Origin: Bin5 sp965221145
Lineage (GTDB): Bacteria; Chloroflexota; Anaerolineae; Caldilineales; Caldilineaceae
Direction: 5' to 3'
Length of the DNA: 64,000 nt
NCBI GenBank assembly: GCA_965221145.1
Contig: OZ244877.1
Span: 3,720,001-3,784,000, forward strand
Shown: one piece after another, positions 51,096 through 59,090 of the stretch
Position numbering within the stretch: the stretch's first letter is position 1
How the letters are laid out: each line of letters begins with the position of its first letter
Translations under genes and position numbers: made by a program
The notes under the pieces: model-generated
Database searches by the model: none
What the model was told of the DNA's origin: nothing
Seen by the model: only the letters and a program-made list of their open reading frames with translations

Positions 51096-51428
51096 CACCC
51101 GTGCGTCACTCCGATTTGCCCGATTCGACCATCTGTGCTATACTCCCCCACGATCGGGAACCGGTTGCCGCGCCCAGCCCCCGTCCTCTGTTTTCAACCA
51201 ATGCCTGCTTCTTTTGGGCCAAAAGGGGGGGGTAAAAGCGGACACTAAATAATTCTATATTTTAGAATTTTGCGACCCTGCCAGCCAGGATCCCCAGCAG
51301 ATCATGACACCAATACCGTAACAAACCGGCGCTCATATAACGAAGTGGTAGCGCATTTAACATACCTCTTCCATCGGTGCAGGAAAGTCCGCTCTGGCAG
51401 AGCCGTGGCCAGAAATCCCGCTGGGCAT
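51096..51428. repeat. Dispersed repeat R1, copy B (uninterrupted)
   Basis: 333 bp matching the split copy at 21746-23577. It holds a promoter-like TTGCCC (51116-51121), 17-nt spacer, TATACT (51139-51144), a G-run followed by TAAAAGCGGACACTAAATAA, and one 28-nt repeat. No protein frame conserved between the two copies is evident, so it may give rise to an RNA or be a non-autonomous element. Confidence 0.7.
51329..51356. repeat. 28-nt GCGCTC...AGCGCAT repeat inside R1
   Basis: GCGCTCATATAACGAAGTGG then TAGCGCAT. This is the uninterrupted equivalent of the site used by the insertion sequence in R1 copy A. Confidence 0.75.
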
Positions 51429-51429
51429 C

Positions 51430-51563
51430 TGATGTGAATCCCGTTTGAAACCGAAACTTTTCGCGCCGATAACGCAATTGAAACGTGGCCGTCTCACCTG
51501 CCTTTACGCAATACGTAATACGCAATTCAGAAAACAGCCGGTTCTCAAGGTGAACGCACTTTA
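51430..51563. mobile_element. MITE-like element, TAATGTG family, copy 3
   Basis: 134 bp, TGATGTGAATCCC at the left and CACTTTA at the right, so both ends have drifted from TAATGTG/CACATTA. The interior closely follows copy 1 (CGTTTGAAACCGA, AACGCAATTGAAACGTGGC, TTACGCAATACG). It directly abuts the right end of R1 copy B. The next 238 nt (51564-51801) show no gene or signal. Confidence 0.65.
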
Positions 51564-51801
51564 CCCCCACCTACCTCCTCCGTGCCCGACTACTCAGCGA
51601 CCGCTGGCATGCACTCCCCATATGACCAACTTCCCCCATATCTGGCGCACACCCGCTCGCGCTTCAGTTCGCGGCTGCTAATGGGCTGCTCGTCCTCCTG
51701 TTCTGGCCGCGCCGCGCCCATGTCCGACCCTGATTGCACGCCCTGCGCATTGTGGCCGCGAATCATGGTAATCCAGTGAACTGTATCAATCATAGTCGAT
51801 T

Positions 51802-51830
51802 TTGCTTACTTGTCGGAAGCGCAGTACAAT
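51802..51830 (+). promoter_or_regulatory. Promoter for threonine synthase gene
   Basis: TTGCTT (51802-51807), 17-nt spacer, TACAAT (51825-51830). Initiation near 51837 leaves a leader of about 108 nt before the ATG at 51945. Confidence 0.5.
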
Positions 51831-51944
51831 TAGGCAGGCAGTCGGCTCCCCTGTTCCACTGCCTTTTTCCTTATGTCATAAAATCTCCGTGCTTAATGCG
51901 CTCTACGCGGGCGCGGGCCGGAACACACTTACCAGACAGAGCGC

Positions 51945-53123
51945 ATGACTGCAACCCGATCGACACTCACCCATCTCTCCTGCAGCCGATGTGGAGAGGA
52001 GTACGATGCCAACCAGTTGATGAATCTGTGCCCGGCCTGCGAGAAGCCGCTGCTGGCACGTTACGATCTGACGAAAGCGGCCAAGACCCTGACACGCGCC
52101 TCTCTGCAGGAGCGGGAACCCTCGCTATGGCGTTATGAAGAGGTGCTGCCCGTTCGGACGCAGGCGGCGCAGTTTAAGCTCGGCGAAGGGTGGACGCCCT
52201 TGATCTGCGCGCAGGCGCTCGGCAAGGAGATTGGCTGTTCCAACACGCTGATCAAAGATGAGTCGTTCAATCCCACGGGCAGCTTCAAAGCCAGGGGGTT
52301 GGTGATGGCGGTGGGCCGCGCTTATGAGTTGGGCGCGGCCGAGTTGGCGATTCCCAGCGCGGGCAACGCGGCCGGCGCAATGAGCGCCTATGCGGCCAAG
52401 GCCCGTCTGCCCGCCCACGTCTACATGCCGCAGGATGTGCCCGTTACCTTCCGCGTCGAGTGCAGCAATCTGGGGGCGGAGGTGACGCTTGTGGACGGCC
52501 TGATCACGGACTGCGGGGCCAAGGTGAGAGAGAAGGTTGAGCAGTATGGCTGGTTCGATGTCAGCACGCTCAAGGAGCCGTACAGGATCGAGGGCAAAAA
52601 GACGATGGGCTATGAGATCGTCGAGCAGCTAGGCTGGCGCATGCCCGACGTGATCATGTACCCGACCGGCGGCGGCACGGGGCTGGTGGGGATGTGGAAG
52701 GCGTTTGACGAAATGGAGCAGATGGGCCTGATCGGCAGCGAGCGGCCGCGCATGGTCAGCGTGCAGAGCAGCGGCTGCGCGCCGATGGTGCGCGCATTCG
52801 AGCAGGGCAGTGAATTTGCCGAGGCATGGCAGGGAGCGCAAACCGTTGCCGATGGGCTGCGGGTTCCTGCGGCGGTTGGAGATTTTCTGATTCTCCAGGC
52901 GGTGCGAGAGAGCGACGGTACTGCCATTGCCGTGCCGGACGACGAAATGCTGCGCAGCGCCAAATTGATGGGACGGCACACAGGTGTCTTCCCCTCGCCC
53001 GAAGGCGCGGCCACACTCGCCGCGCAAATTCAACTATTGGAATCGGGCTGGCTTCAGGGAGATGAAACGGTCGTCCTGTTCAACACATGCACCGGTCTGA
53101 AATACGCGCACCTGTGGACGTAA
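51945..53123 (+). CDS. thrC: Threonine synthase
   Basis: 392 residues. Converts O-phosphohomoserine to threonine with PLP. An N-terminal zinc-ribbon-like segment has Cys13, Cys16, Cys29 and Cys32. The PLP lysine is Lys115 in NPTGSFKARG. AIPSAGNAAGAMSAYAAK is the substrate loop, YPTGGGTGLVGMWKAF the phosphate-binding Gly loop, and FPSPEGAATLAA and FNTCTGLKY close the site. Plant-like class I threonine synthases have this form. No hom or thrB is next to it. Confidence 0.93.
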   Translation: MTATRSTLTHLSCSRCGEEYDANQLMNLCPACEKPLLARYDLTKAAKTLTRASLQEREPSLWRYEEVLPVRTQAAQFKLGEGWTPLICAQALGKEIGCSNTLIKDESFNPTGSFKARGLVMAVGRAYELGAAELAIPSAGNAAGAMSAYAAKARLPAHVYMPQDVPVTFRVECSNLGAEVTLVDGLITDCGAKVREKVEQYGWFDVSTLKEPYRIEGKKTMGYEIVEQLGWRMPDVIMYPTGGGTGLVGMWKAFDEMEQMGLIGSERPRMVSVQSSGCAPMVRAFEQGSEFAEAWQGAQTVADGLRVPAAVGDFLILQAVRESDGTAIAVPDDEMLRSAKLMGRHTGVFPSPEGAATLAAQIQLLESGWLQGDETVVLFNTCTGLKYAHLWT

Positions 53124-53206
53124 TTCGGTTGGCAGTGGGATATTGGGCAGTTGATAGTCGGGCCAGAAGGTAATCAAAGCAAACGTCAGAAAATCGAGGT
53201 GTAAAG

Positions 53207-54835
53207 TTGGAACAGATCAAAAACTACAAAGCTGCGGTCGCCGGCCCAGAAGAGACCCACGAGAATCTGAGCAGTGGCATCAATGCCATCGCCGACCTGC
53301 TGGCGCCGACCTTTGGGCCGATCGGCGGCCATGTTGTGAATGAACGAGACGGCACGCGCGGGCCGGAGTTGCTGGATGATGCGGCGACCGCGGTGCGTCG
53401 CATTCTCAGCTTGGGCGACCCGCGCATTGATGTCGGCGCAATGTTGATGCGGCACATTGTCTGGCGGATCGCCGGACAGGTGGGGGACGGCGGCACGGCC
53501 ACCGCTCTGCTGACCCGGGACATCTATCGACAGGCGCTCAAAATGCTGACGGCCGGCATCAGCTTCCGCGAACTGGAGATCGGCCTAAAGGCTGCGACCA
53601 CGGCCGTCGCGCAGAGCTTAAAGGAGATGGCCTATCCTGTTGAAACGGAGGATGACCTGGCCCTCGTTGCCCTGACAGTGGTGAAAGACCGTGATCTGGC
53701 GGCCACGATAGGCGAATTGAGTTACCTGCTCGGCCCGGACGCGCGCGTCTCCGTCGAAAAATTTGTCGCTCCCTATCTGGCGCGCGAATACCATGCCGGC
53801 GCCAACTACAAGGCCGAAATCGCCAGCTTCCACCTCTACACCGACCCGATCCGAAAATGGGCGATCTACGGTGATTCCACCATCGCCCTCGTCGACGACA
53901 CACTCTCGGAGGCAGGCGAGACCGTCGCCCTCATCGAGGCGGCGATGAAGGTGGGCAAGAAATCTCTGGTGATCATAGCCTCCCATTTCAAGGAGGAGGC
54001 GCTCCATGTCATGGTGCGCAACCAGACGGAGGAGAAGAAGAAGATCTCCATTCTCGGCGTCCAACTGAAGGAGATCGGCGATCCGCGACGGATGGCCTTC
54101 CGCGATCTGACGACGCTCACAGGTGCGACGATCCTGGGCCGCAACTACTACGCTTACGCCGCCAAAGCCTCGCAGGCGGACCTGGGCGAGACGATGCGCG
54201 TGCAGGTTGACCGCAAAACGCTACAGTTGCAGCCTTATCAGAGCCGCTCGGCCGCGGTCCAGGAGACGGTCGACCAGTTGCGCCTCCGTCTTGAAAAACT
54301 GCGCATGGACGATGAAGAGCGCCCTGAAATTATCAACCGGCTGGCTGCGCTCACCGGCGGGATGGGCGTCCTGAAGGTGGGCACCAATCTCAAACAACAA
54401 CGCGATATCCTGTCGGGTTTGTCGGAGAGGGCGCTCACTGCCGCCTCGCAGGCGCACAAGACCGGGGTCGTACCCGGCGGCGGCGCGGCCTTTGTCCATG
54501 CGCGCGAGGCTCTGGACGATCTCGAATTGGAGGGCGAGCAGAACTTCGGCGTCAAGGTGCTGCGCGATGCCCTGGACGCGCCCTTTTTGCAGCTCGTCAA
54601 GAATGCGGGCATCGAATCTCCTTCGGTGGCTGCCCTCCGCTTGGAGGAGGCCGGGCCGGCCTACACTTACGATGTCGTCAAGAAGGAGCTTGTCGATGCC
54701 CAGGAAACCGGGCTGGTGGATGTAACCGGCGTACAGACCGCGGTGCTGGAGACCGCTGTCAGCGGCGCGCTGATGGCCCTGGGCACCAACACGATTGTCT
54801 ACCATCGCGATCCGACGCAAAGCATGGAACCATAG
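53207..54835 (+). CDS. Divergent GroEL/Cpn60-like chaperonin, catalytic residues altered
   Basis: 542 residues, the length of GroEL. Equatorial, intermediate and apical parts are recognisable: LAPTFGPIGGHVVN (GroEL has LGPKGRNV), VGDGGTATALLTRD (Asp of GDGTTTA kept), apical VIIASHFKEEALHVMV, and GVVPGGGAAFVHAREAL. Two nucleotide-site changes stand out: the loop Lys/Arg positions are Ile/Gly, and the hydrolysis Asp (398 in E. coli GroEL) is Arg408 in LSERALTAAS. The C-terminal GGM tail is absent. TTG start at 53207 behind GAGGTG. No groES is adjacent. Likely a specialised or ATPase-poor paralogue, not the housekeeping chaperonin. Confidence 0.88.
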   Translation: MEQIKNYKAAVAGPEETHENLSSGINAIADLLAPTFGPIGGHVVNERDGTRGPELLDDAATAVRRILSLGDPRIDVGAMLMRHIVWRIAGQVGDGGTATALLTRDIYRQALKMLTAGISFRELEIGLKAATTAVAQSLKEMAYPVETEDDLALVALTVVKDRDLAATIGELSYLLGPDARVSVEKFVAPYLAREYHAGANYKAEIASFHLYTDPIRKWAIYGDSTIALVDDTLSEAGETVALIEAAMKVGKKSLVIIASHFKEEALHVMVRNQTEEKKKISILGVQLKEIGDPRRMAFRDLTTLTGATILGRNYYAYAAKASQADLGETMRVQVDRKTLQLQPYQSRSAAVQETVDQLRLRLEKLRMDDEERPEIINRLAALTGGMGVLKVGTNLKQQRDILSGLSERALTAASQAHKTGVVPGGGAAFVHAREALDDLELEGEQNFGVKVLRDALDAPFLQLVKNAGIESPSVAALRLEEAGPAYTYDVVKKELVDAQETGLVDVTGVQTAVLETAVSGALMALGTNTIVYHRDPTQSMEP

Positions 54836-54952
54836 CGGCTTGCGGTCGTCAGCATTTATGAAGGTCGCGGCGTGCAACTGAAGAGGAAGTACAAGGCACT
54901 GTCAGACATCACTGTCCAACCCACACTCACATAAAGCAAAGCCAGACAAACC

Positions 54953-55888
54953 ATGTCGATAATTCTCTCCCTCTCTGAACATGAAGGCAGTGTATGGGCT
55001 GCCGGCCCATACGGCTTGTTTGCCGTTGGCGCGGACGAACTGACGCCGACGCCCCAGCCCCAGGAAAGGCTGACCACGGCCTGCGCCCTGGATGACCGCA
55101 TCTTCACTGGCGGCGCGCCCTTTGGCGTGGCATATCTCTTGGATACGGCGGAACAGTGGCAGGCCGCCTGGCAAGAGGGCGCAGATGCCGCCATCCTCGC
55201 CTTTGCCACCGCGCCGGACTATGACGACTCCGGTCTGATTCTGGCCGGCAGCGAGGGTGACGGCGTGCTGCGCAGCCGCGACCGGGGCTTCCGCTGGATG
55301 CCAAGCAACTTCGGATTGCGCAACCTGACCATCCTGACGCTGGCTTGGGCGCCGCCGATGAACGAGGACGCCTGGCCCCGCTGGCAGGTCGTCTTTGCCG
55401 GAACCGAGGAGGGCATCTACCGCTCGCCCAATGCCGGGCTGGGGTGGAAGCGCAGTGAGTCGGCCGACGCCGCCTACCAGACGATCGCGGTTGCGCCGGA
55501 TGTGCATTGCAGCGGGCTGGTGCTGGCCGGTACGGAAACGGACGGCCTCTGGCGGTCAACGGATGGCGGGCGCTCCTTCGCCGTCGTGGAGGGCGCGCCG
55601 GAGCAGGTTAACGCGCTGATCGCCCTGCCAGGCGGGTCGGAAAGTTCCTCCGCGGACGCAGGCGGCGCACCGGCCAACTGGTTGCTGAGCGACGACACAC
55701 AGTTGTGGCGTTCGCATGACGGCACGGTCTGGACAGCTGTCAGCGATAGCGACGCGGCCCTGTGCCTGCTGGAAGTGGGCGGCAGCATATACGCCGGCGG
55801 CGAAAACGGTGTTACTGTCCTGAGCAGCGCCAGACTGCAGGTCGAACGAAAGGTGCAGATGCCCGCTGACCTGAACGGCACCGCCTGA
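54953..55888 (+). CDS. BNR-repeat beta-propeller protein
   Basis: 311 residues without signal peptide. Repeats of the BNR/sortilin type recur: ILAGSEGDGVLRSRDRGFRW, VFAGTEEGIYRSPNAGLGWKR, VLAGTETDGLWRSTDGGRSF, each with the S/T-x-D/N-x-G-x-x-W/F Asp-box. The start MSIILSLSEHEGSVWAAGPYGLF supplies a further blade. It follows the chaperonin-like gene by 117 nt on the same strand. Function unknown; photosystem-assembly Ycf48-like and sialidase-like proteins share the repeat, but no catalytic residues are apparent. Confidence 0.8.
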   Translation: MSIILSLSEHEGSVWAAGPYGLFAVGADELTPTPQPQERLTTACALDDRIFTGGAPFGVAYLLDTAEQWQAAWQEGADAAILAFATAPDYDDSGLILAGSEGDGVLRSRDRGFRWMPSNFGLRNLTILTLAWAPPMNEDAWPRWQVVFAGTEEGIYRSPNAGLGWKRSESADAAYQTIAVAPDVHCSGLVLAGTETDGLWRSTDGGRSFAVVEGAPEQVNALIALPGGSESSSADAGGAPANWLLSDDTQLWRSHDGTVWTAVSDSDAALCLLEVGGSIYAGGENGVTVLSSARLQVERKVQMPADLNGTA

Positions 55889-55916
55889 GACGGTGGACCT
55901 CCCACGCCGAATAGTA

Positions 55917-55947
55917 CGACTGCGCGCCTCCCTGTAGCGCGCAGTCG
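55917..55947. terminator. Hairpin after the BNR gene
   Basis: Arms 55917-55926 (CGACTGCGCG) and 55938-55947 (CGCGCAGTCG), a perfect 10-bp stem with 11-nt loop, 29 nt after the stop. No U-run follows, so rho-independent termination would be weak. Confidence 0.5.
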
Positions 55948-56035
55948 GGACGCGGCGACACAATGGGCAATTGCCTCGGACTGATCGCATGGCCGTCCGG
56001 TCGTCTTCCACTCTTCGCACTCTCTGGAGTTCTCC

Positions 56036-57106
56036 ATGCTTCTGATCGATGCCCACCTCGACCTGGCGATGAACGCGCTCCAGGGCAACCGCGATCTGAC
56101 GCGTTCGGTCTATACGATTCGCGCGACTGAGAATAAGAACAGCGGCAAAGGACAGGGCCAGGGCACAGTCGCCTTCCCGGAGATGCGCCAGGGCCGCGTC
56201 GCCCTCGGTTTTGCCACCGCGATCGCGCGGTCAACCGGACGCCCCGCCCCCGACATCGACTACGATCACCCGACCCAGGCTTGCGCCATGGCCCAGGGGC
56301 ACTTGGCCTACTACCGGGCGCTGGAAGATCAGGGTATCGTGCGCATCATCACCACCCGTGCCCAACTGGACGAACATTGGAGTGAATGGGCCTCATGGGA
56401 GGAGGAAGGCGGCGCGCAGCCTCCATTGGGCTTTGTGCTGTCGATGGAAGGGGCGGATCCGATCCTGTCTCCCGATCATGTGGAGGCGTGGCACAGCGCA
56501 GGGTTGCGGGCGATCGGCCCGGCCCACTATGGCCCATGCCGCTATGCCGGCGGCACGGGCACCGAGTTCGGCTTGGGCGAAATGGGCCCGGCGCTCTTGC
56601 AAGAGATGGAACGCGTCGGCATCATGCTCGATCTGACCCACCTGACCGACCAGGCATTCTGGCAGGCCCTGGAGATCTACAACGGCCCGGTTCTGGCCAG
56701 CCATAACAACTGCCGGGCGATCGTGCCCCACCAGCGCCAATTCAGCGATGAACAGTTGCGGGCGATCATCGAGCGCGGGGGCGTCATCGGCATGGCGCTG
56801 GACGTGTGGATGGTGTCGACGAAGTGGCAGGCTGGTCAGGAATGGAATCGGGACATCATGCTCGAAGACATCGTTCCGCACGTCGATCACATCTGCGAAC
56901 TAGCCGGCAATGCGGACAACATTGCCATCGGCACAGATCTGGACGGCGGCTTCGGGCGCGAGCAGTCCCCGGCTGACCTGGACACGATCGCCGACTTGCA
57001 GCGCATCCCGGAAATGTTACGCGCGCACAGCTACGCAGAGGCAGACATAGAGGCCATCTGCCATGGCAACTGGTTACGGCTTCTGCGGGAGGCGTTGGGA
57101 GAGTAA
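56036..57106 (+). CDS. Membrane dipeptidase (M19, renal dipeptidase family)
   Basis: 356 residues. Zinc ligands are visible: IDAHLD (His7, Asp9), FVLSMEGADPI (bridging Glu), MLDLTHLTD (His), VLASHNNCRAI (His), and IAIGTDLDGGFG (Asp, substrate). The family cleaves dipeptides, including D-residues at the C-terminal side. No signal peptide, so cytoplasmic. It is followed after 2 nt by the cytochrome gene. A role in peptide scavenging fits the two oligopeptide importers of the window. Confidence 0.92.
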   Translation: MLLIDAHLDLAMNALQGNRDLTRSVYTIRATENKNSGKGQGQGTVAFPEMRQGRVALGFATAIARSTGRPAPDIDYDHPTQACAMAQGHLAYYRALEDQGIVRIITTRAQLDEHWSEWASWEEEGGAQPPLGFVLSMEGADPILSPDHVEAWHSAGLRAIGPAHYGPCRYAGGTGTEFGLGEMGPALLQEMERVGIMLDLTHLTDQAFWQALEIYNGPVLASHNNCRAIVPHQRQFSDEQLRAIIERGGVIGMALDVWMVSTKWQAGQEWNRDIMLEDIVPHVDHICELAGNADNIAIGTDLDGGFGREQSPADLDTIADLQRIPEMLRAHSYAEADIEAICHGNWLRLLREALGE

Positions 57107-57108
57107 GA

Positions 57109-57660
57109 ATGAAACGAGGGCTATTGTTGCTCGCAACACTGCTGGCAGTGGCGCTGGCCCTTTTCGGATGCAGTATGTCCGGCAATGGAGACGGTGGTCA
57201 GCAGTTGGAGAGCGCAACGCCGGTGGAGGAAGTTACGCAAACCCCGACTGAAGCGATGGCATTCCCGACTGATACACCGGTAGCCCCAGCCGAAGCGCCC
57301 GTGCAGGGGGCGGACGCTTCCAATCCTCAGTTGGTCGCACAAGGGGAAATCCTTTACCAACAGCATTGCGCCTCCTGCCACGGCGCCAATCTTGAAGGGC
57401 AGCCCAATTGGCGCAGACGTGATGACGACGGTTTCTTTCCAGCCCCTCCGCACGACGCCAGCGGCCACACCTGGCACCACGCTGATGAGTTGCTGTTCGA
57501 GATCACCAAGTTGGGCACGACTGCTGTAGTCGGTGGGGGATATAAGAGCAACATGCTGGGTTTCGGGGATCAACTCGACGATGGAGAGATTTGGGCGGTC
57601 CTGTCCTATATCAAGAGTCAGTGGTCTCCAAGAATACAGGCTGCACAGCCCGGCCAATAG
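57109..57660 (+). CDS. Lipoprotein c-type cytochrome
   Basis: 183 residues. Signal with lipobox LALFGC (Cys21), a Thr/Pro-rich linker to about residue 70, then a class I cytochrome c domain with CASCH at 87-91 and an axial Met candidate in KSNMLGFGDQL near 147. It ends IWAVLSYIKSQWSPR, the usual C-terminal helix. Should carry electrons at the outer face of the membrane. It starts 2 nt after the dipeptidase stop. Confidence 0.92.
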   Translation: MKRGLLLLATLLAVALALFGCSMSGNGDGGQQLESATPVEEVTQTPTEAMAFPTDTPVAPAEAPVQGADASNPQLVAQGEILYQQHCASCHGANLEGQPNWRRRDDDGFFPAPPHDASGHTWHHADELLFEITKLGTTAVVGGGYKSNMLGFGDQLDDGEIWAVLSYIKSQWSPRIQAAQPGQ

Positions 57661-57751
57661 GTTAGGCCGGAGCATTTTTTCAAGGACTTGCCTCAGCTTA
57701 GATACCCGTGAACCGAAGCGGAATGATTCAAGAGAAATGCGGGATTCAACT

Positions 57752-57952
57752 ATGCAAACAGCTCAAGAAGTTCAGGCAGCCGTTTCTCAACTTTCAGCGC
57801 ATGAACTGGCTCGTTTCAGAAAGTGGTTCGAAGAATTTGAAGCCACATTGTGGGATGAGAAGTTTGAGAAGGATGTCAAGTCTGGGAAATTGGACCACCT
57901 TGCCGATCAGGCCATTGCCGATTTGCGAGCGGGGGATTGCAAAGAATTATAA
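57752..57952 (+). CDS. Small antitoxin-like protein of a ParE/RelE-type pair
   Basis: 66 residues: MQTAQEVQAAVSQLSAHELA with RFRKWFEEFEATLWDEKFEK and a tail LADQAIADLRAGDCKEL. This pattern (helical start, acidic linker, ADEALAD-x-R-x-G-x-C end) is that of antitoxins encoded just before RelE/ParE toxins. An alternative ATG at 57737 adds five residues. Its stop lies inside the toxin reading frame, so the two are overlapping. Confidence 0.75.
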   Translation: MQTAQEVQAAVSQLSAHELARFRKWFEEFEATLWDEKFEKDVKSGKLDHLADQAIADLRAGDCKEL

Positions 57953-58198
57953 GACATTTCGCAAACCCTTCTTTCTGGCAATGTTATCGACGACTGCCGC
58001 GAGATGTTCAACAACTGGCAGACAGAAATTTCAGCCTGCTGAAAAGGGATTCGAGACATCCGTCCTTACACTTGAAGAAGGTGGGGAGGTTCTGGTCTGC
58101 CAGAGTCGGCATCAAGTATCGCGCTGTAGCAGTTGAATGTGAGGAAGGGCTGGTTTTGGATTGGAATTCACGCCGAATATGATAAGTTGACTCGGTAG
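57937..58198 (+). pseudogene. ParE/RelE-type toxin gene with a 3' frameshift
   Basis: The first frame (TTG 57937) reads RRLPRDVQQLADRNFSLLKRD, then HPSLHLKKVGRFWSARVGIK and YRAVAVECEEGLVLDW, but then ends early as NSRRI. After the TTTT at 58154-58157 another frame continues WIGIHAEYDKLTR to the TAG at 58196, which is the expected family ending. A one-base change in the T-run therefore broke the C-terminus, where this family keeps functional residues. The truncated 81-residue product is probably impaired, which would leave the antitoxin orphaned. Sequencing error in the homopolymer is possible. Confidence 0.75.
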
Positions 58199-58288
58199 GC
58201 ATCATTTGCAAGCATTAGTGCGGACAACGAATTTGCCAACGTTCGCCAATCCATTCAACAGTGAGCAACGGAACGGGAGACAATCCGA

Positions 58289-58669
58289 ATGCGCAAGGAA
58301 GTGTACACCGAAAAGGGCGCGCCGCCCGCTGGCATCTATTCCCAGGGCATTGTCGCCGATGGGCCGGTCGCTTATATCGCCGGTCAGGGGCCGCTGGATC
58401 CGGCCACCGGCCAACGAGTTGAGGGCGGATTCCGCGAGCAGGCGACGCGGGTCTTCGACAATCTGACGATCCTGCTGGAGGCCGCCGGCACCTCCTGGGA
58501 GCATGTGACCAAAGTCGGCGTCTTTCTGGCCGACCTGAACGACTTTGCCATAATGAATGAAGTCTACCAGCAGTATGTAACCAAGCCTTACCCAGCCCGC
58601 ACAACGGTCGGCTGCCAACTGTCCAACATTCTTATCGAAGTGGACTGCATCGCCGTCGTCCCGGAGTAA
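58289..58669 (+). CDS. RidA (YjgF/YER057c/UK114) family imine deaminase
   Basis: 126 residues, standard length. Landmarks: GAPPAGIYSQGIVADGPVAYIAGQ, LEAAGTSWEHVTKVGVFLADL, YPARTTVGCQL with the catalytic-type Arg, and IEVDCIAVVPE with the conserved Glu. RidA hydrolyses reactive enamine/imine intermediates released by PLP enzymes, consistent with the aminotransferase at 59091 nearby. Trimeric, cytoplasmic. Confidence 0.94.
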   Translation: MRKEVYTEKGAPPAGIYSQGIVADGPVAYIAGQGPLDPATGQRVEGGFREQATRVFDNLTILLEAAGTSWEHVTKVGVFLADLNDFAIMNEVYQQYVTKPYPARTTVGCQLSNILIEVDCIAVVPE

Positions 58670-58719
58670 GTGTTGGGCAACCTTTACGCGAGAGCGTCGA
58701 CCTGAACGAGGAGAGCGCC

Positions 58720-59013
58720 ATGACATTCGACGAATTCAAAGCCAGCCTGTCTGACGACGCCCCGCCGGCCGGGGTCGGCGCGCCGTTGCGCGCCCTGTGG
58801 ATGGAGGCCGACAACGACTGGGACGGTGCCCACGACGCCTTGCAAGGGCAGCCGGACGGCAACGGCTCGGCCTGGGTGCATGCCTATCTGCACCGGGTGG
58901 AAGGCGATCTGCCCAACGCCGATCACTGGTATCGTCGCGCCAATCAGCCGTCCAGCAGCGCCCCTCTGCCGGAGGAGTGGGACGAAATCGCGCGCGCCCT
59001 GCTGCAGGGATGA
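58720..59013 (+). CDS. Conserved small protein of unknown function
   Basis: 97 residues. The pattern LRALWMEADNDWDGAHDALQ followed by WVHAYLHRVEGDLPNADHWY and RRANQP belongs to an uncharacterised family found in many bacteria, rich in Trp, His and Asp. No signal or membrane segment. It lies between ridA and the aminotransferase on the same strand and its stop precedes the latter by 77 nt. I cannot give a function. Confidence 0.82.
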   Translation: MTFDEFKASLSDDAPPAGVGAPLRALWMEADNDWDGAHDALQGQPDGNGSAWVHAYLHRVEGDLPNADHWYRRANQPSSSAPLPEEWDEIARALLQG

Positions 59014-59090
59014 GCGTTTCGCACAGACCTGCGCTCCAGCCTACAGAGAACCTAGGTTCGTGCGATGCAGAAAGGATCTCCAAGCGTTCC

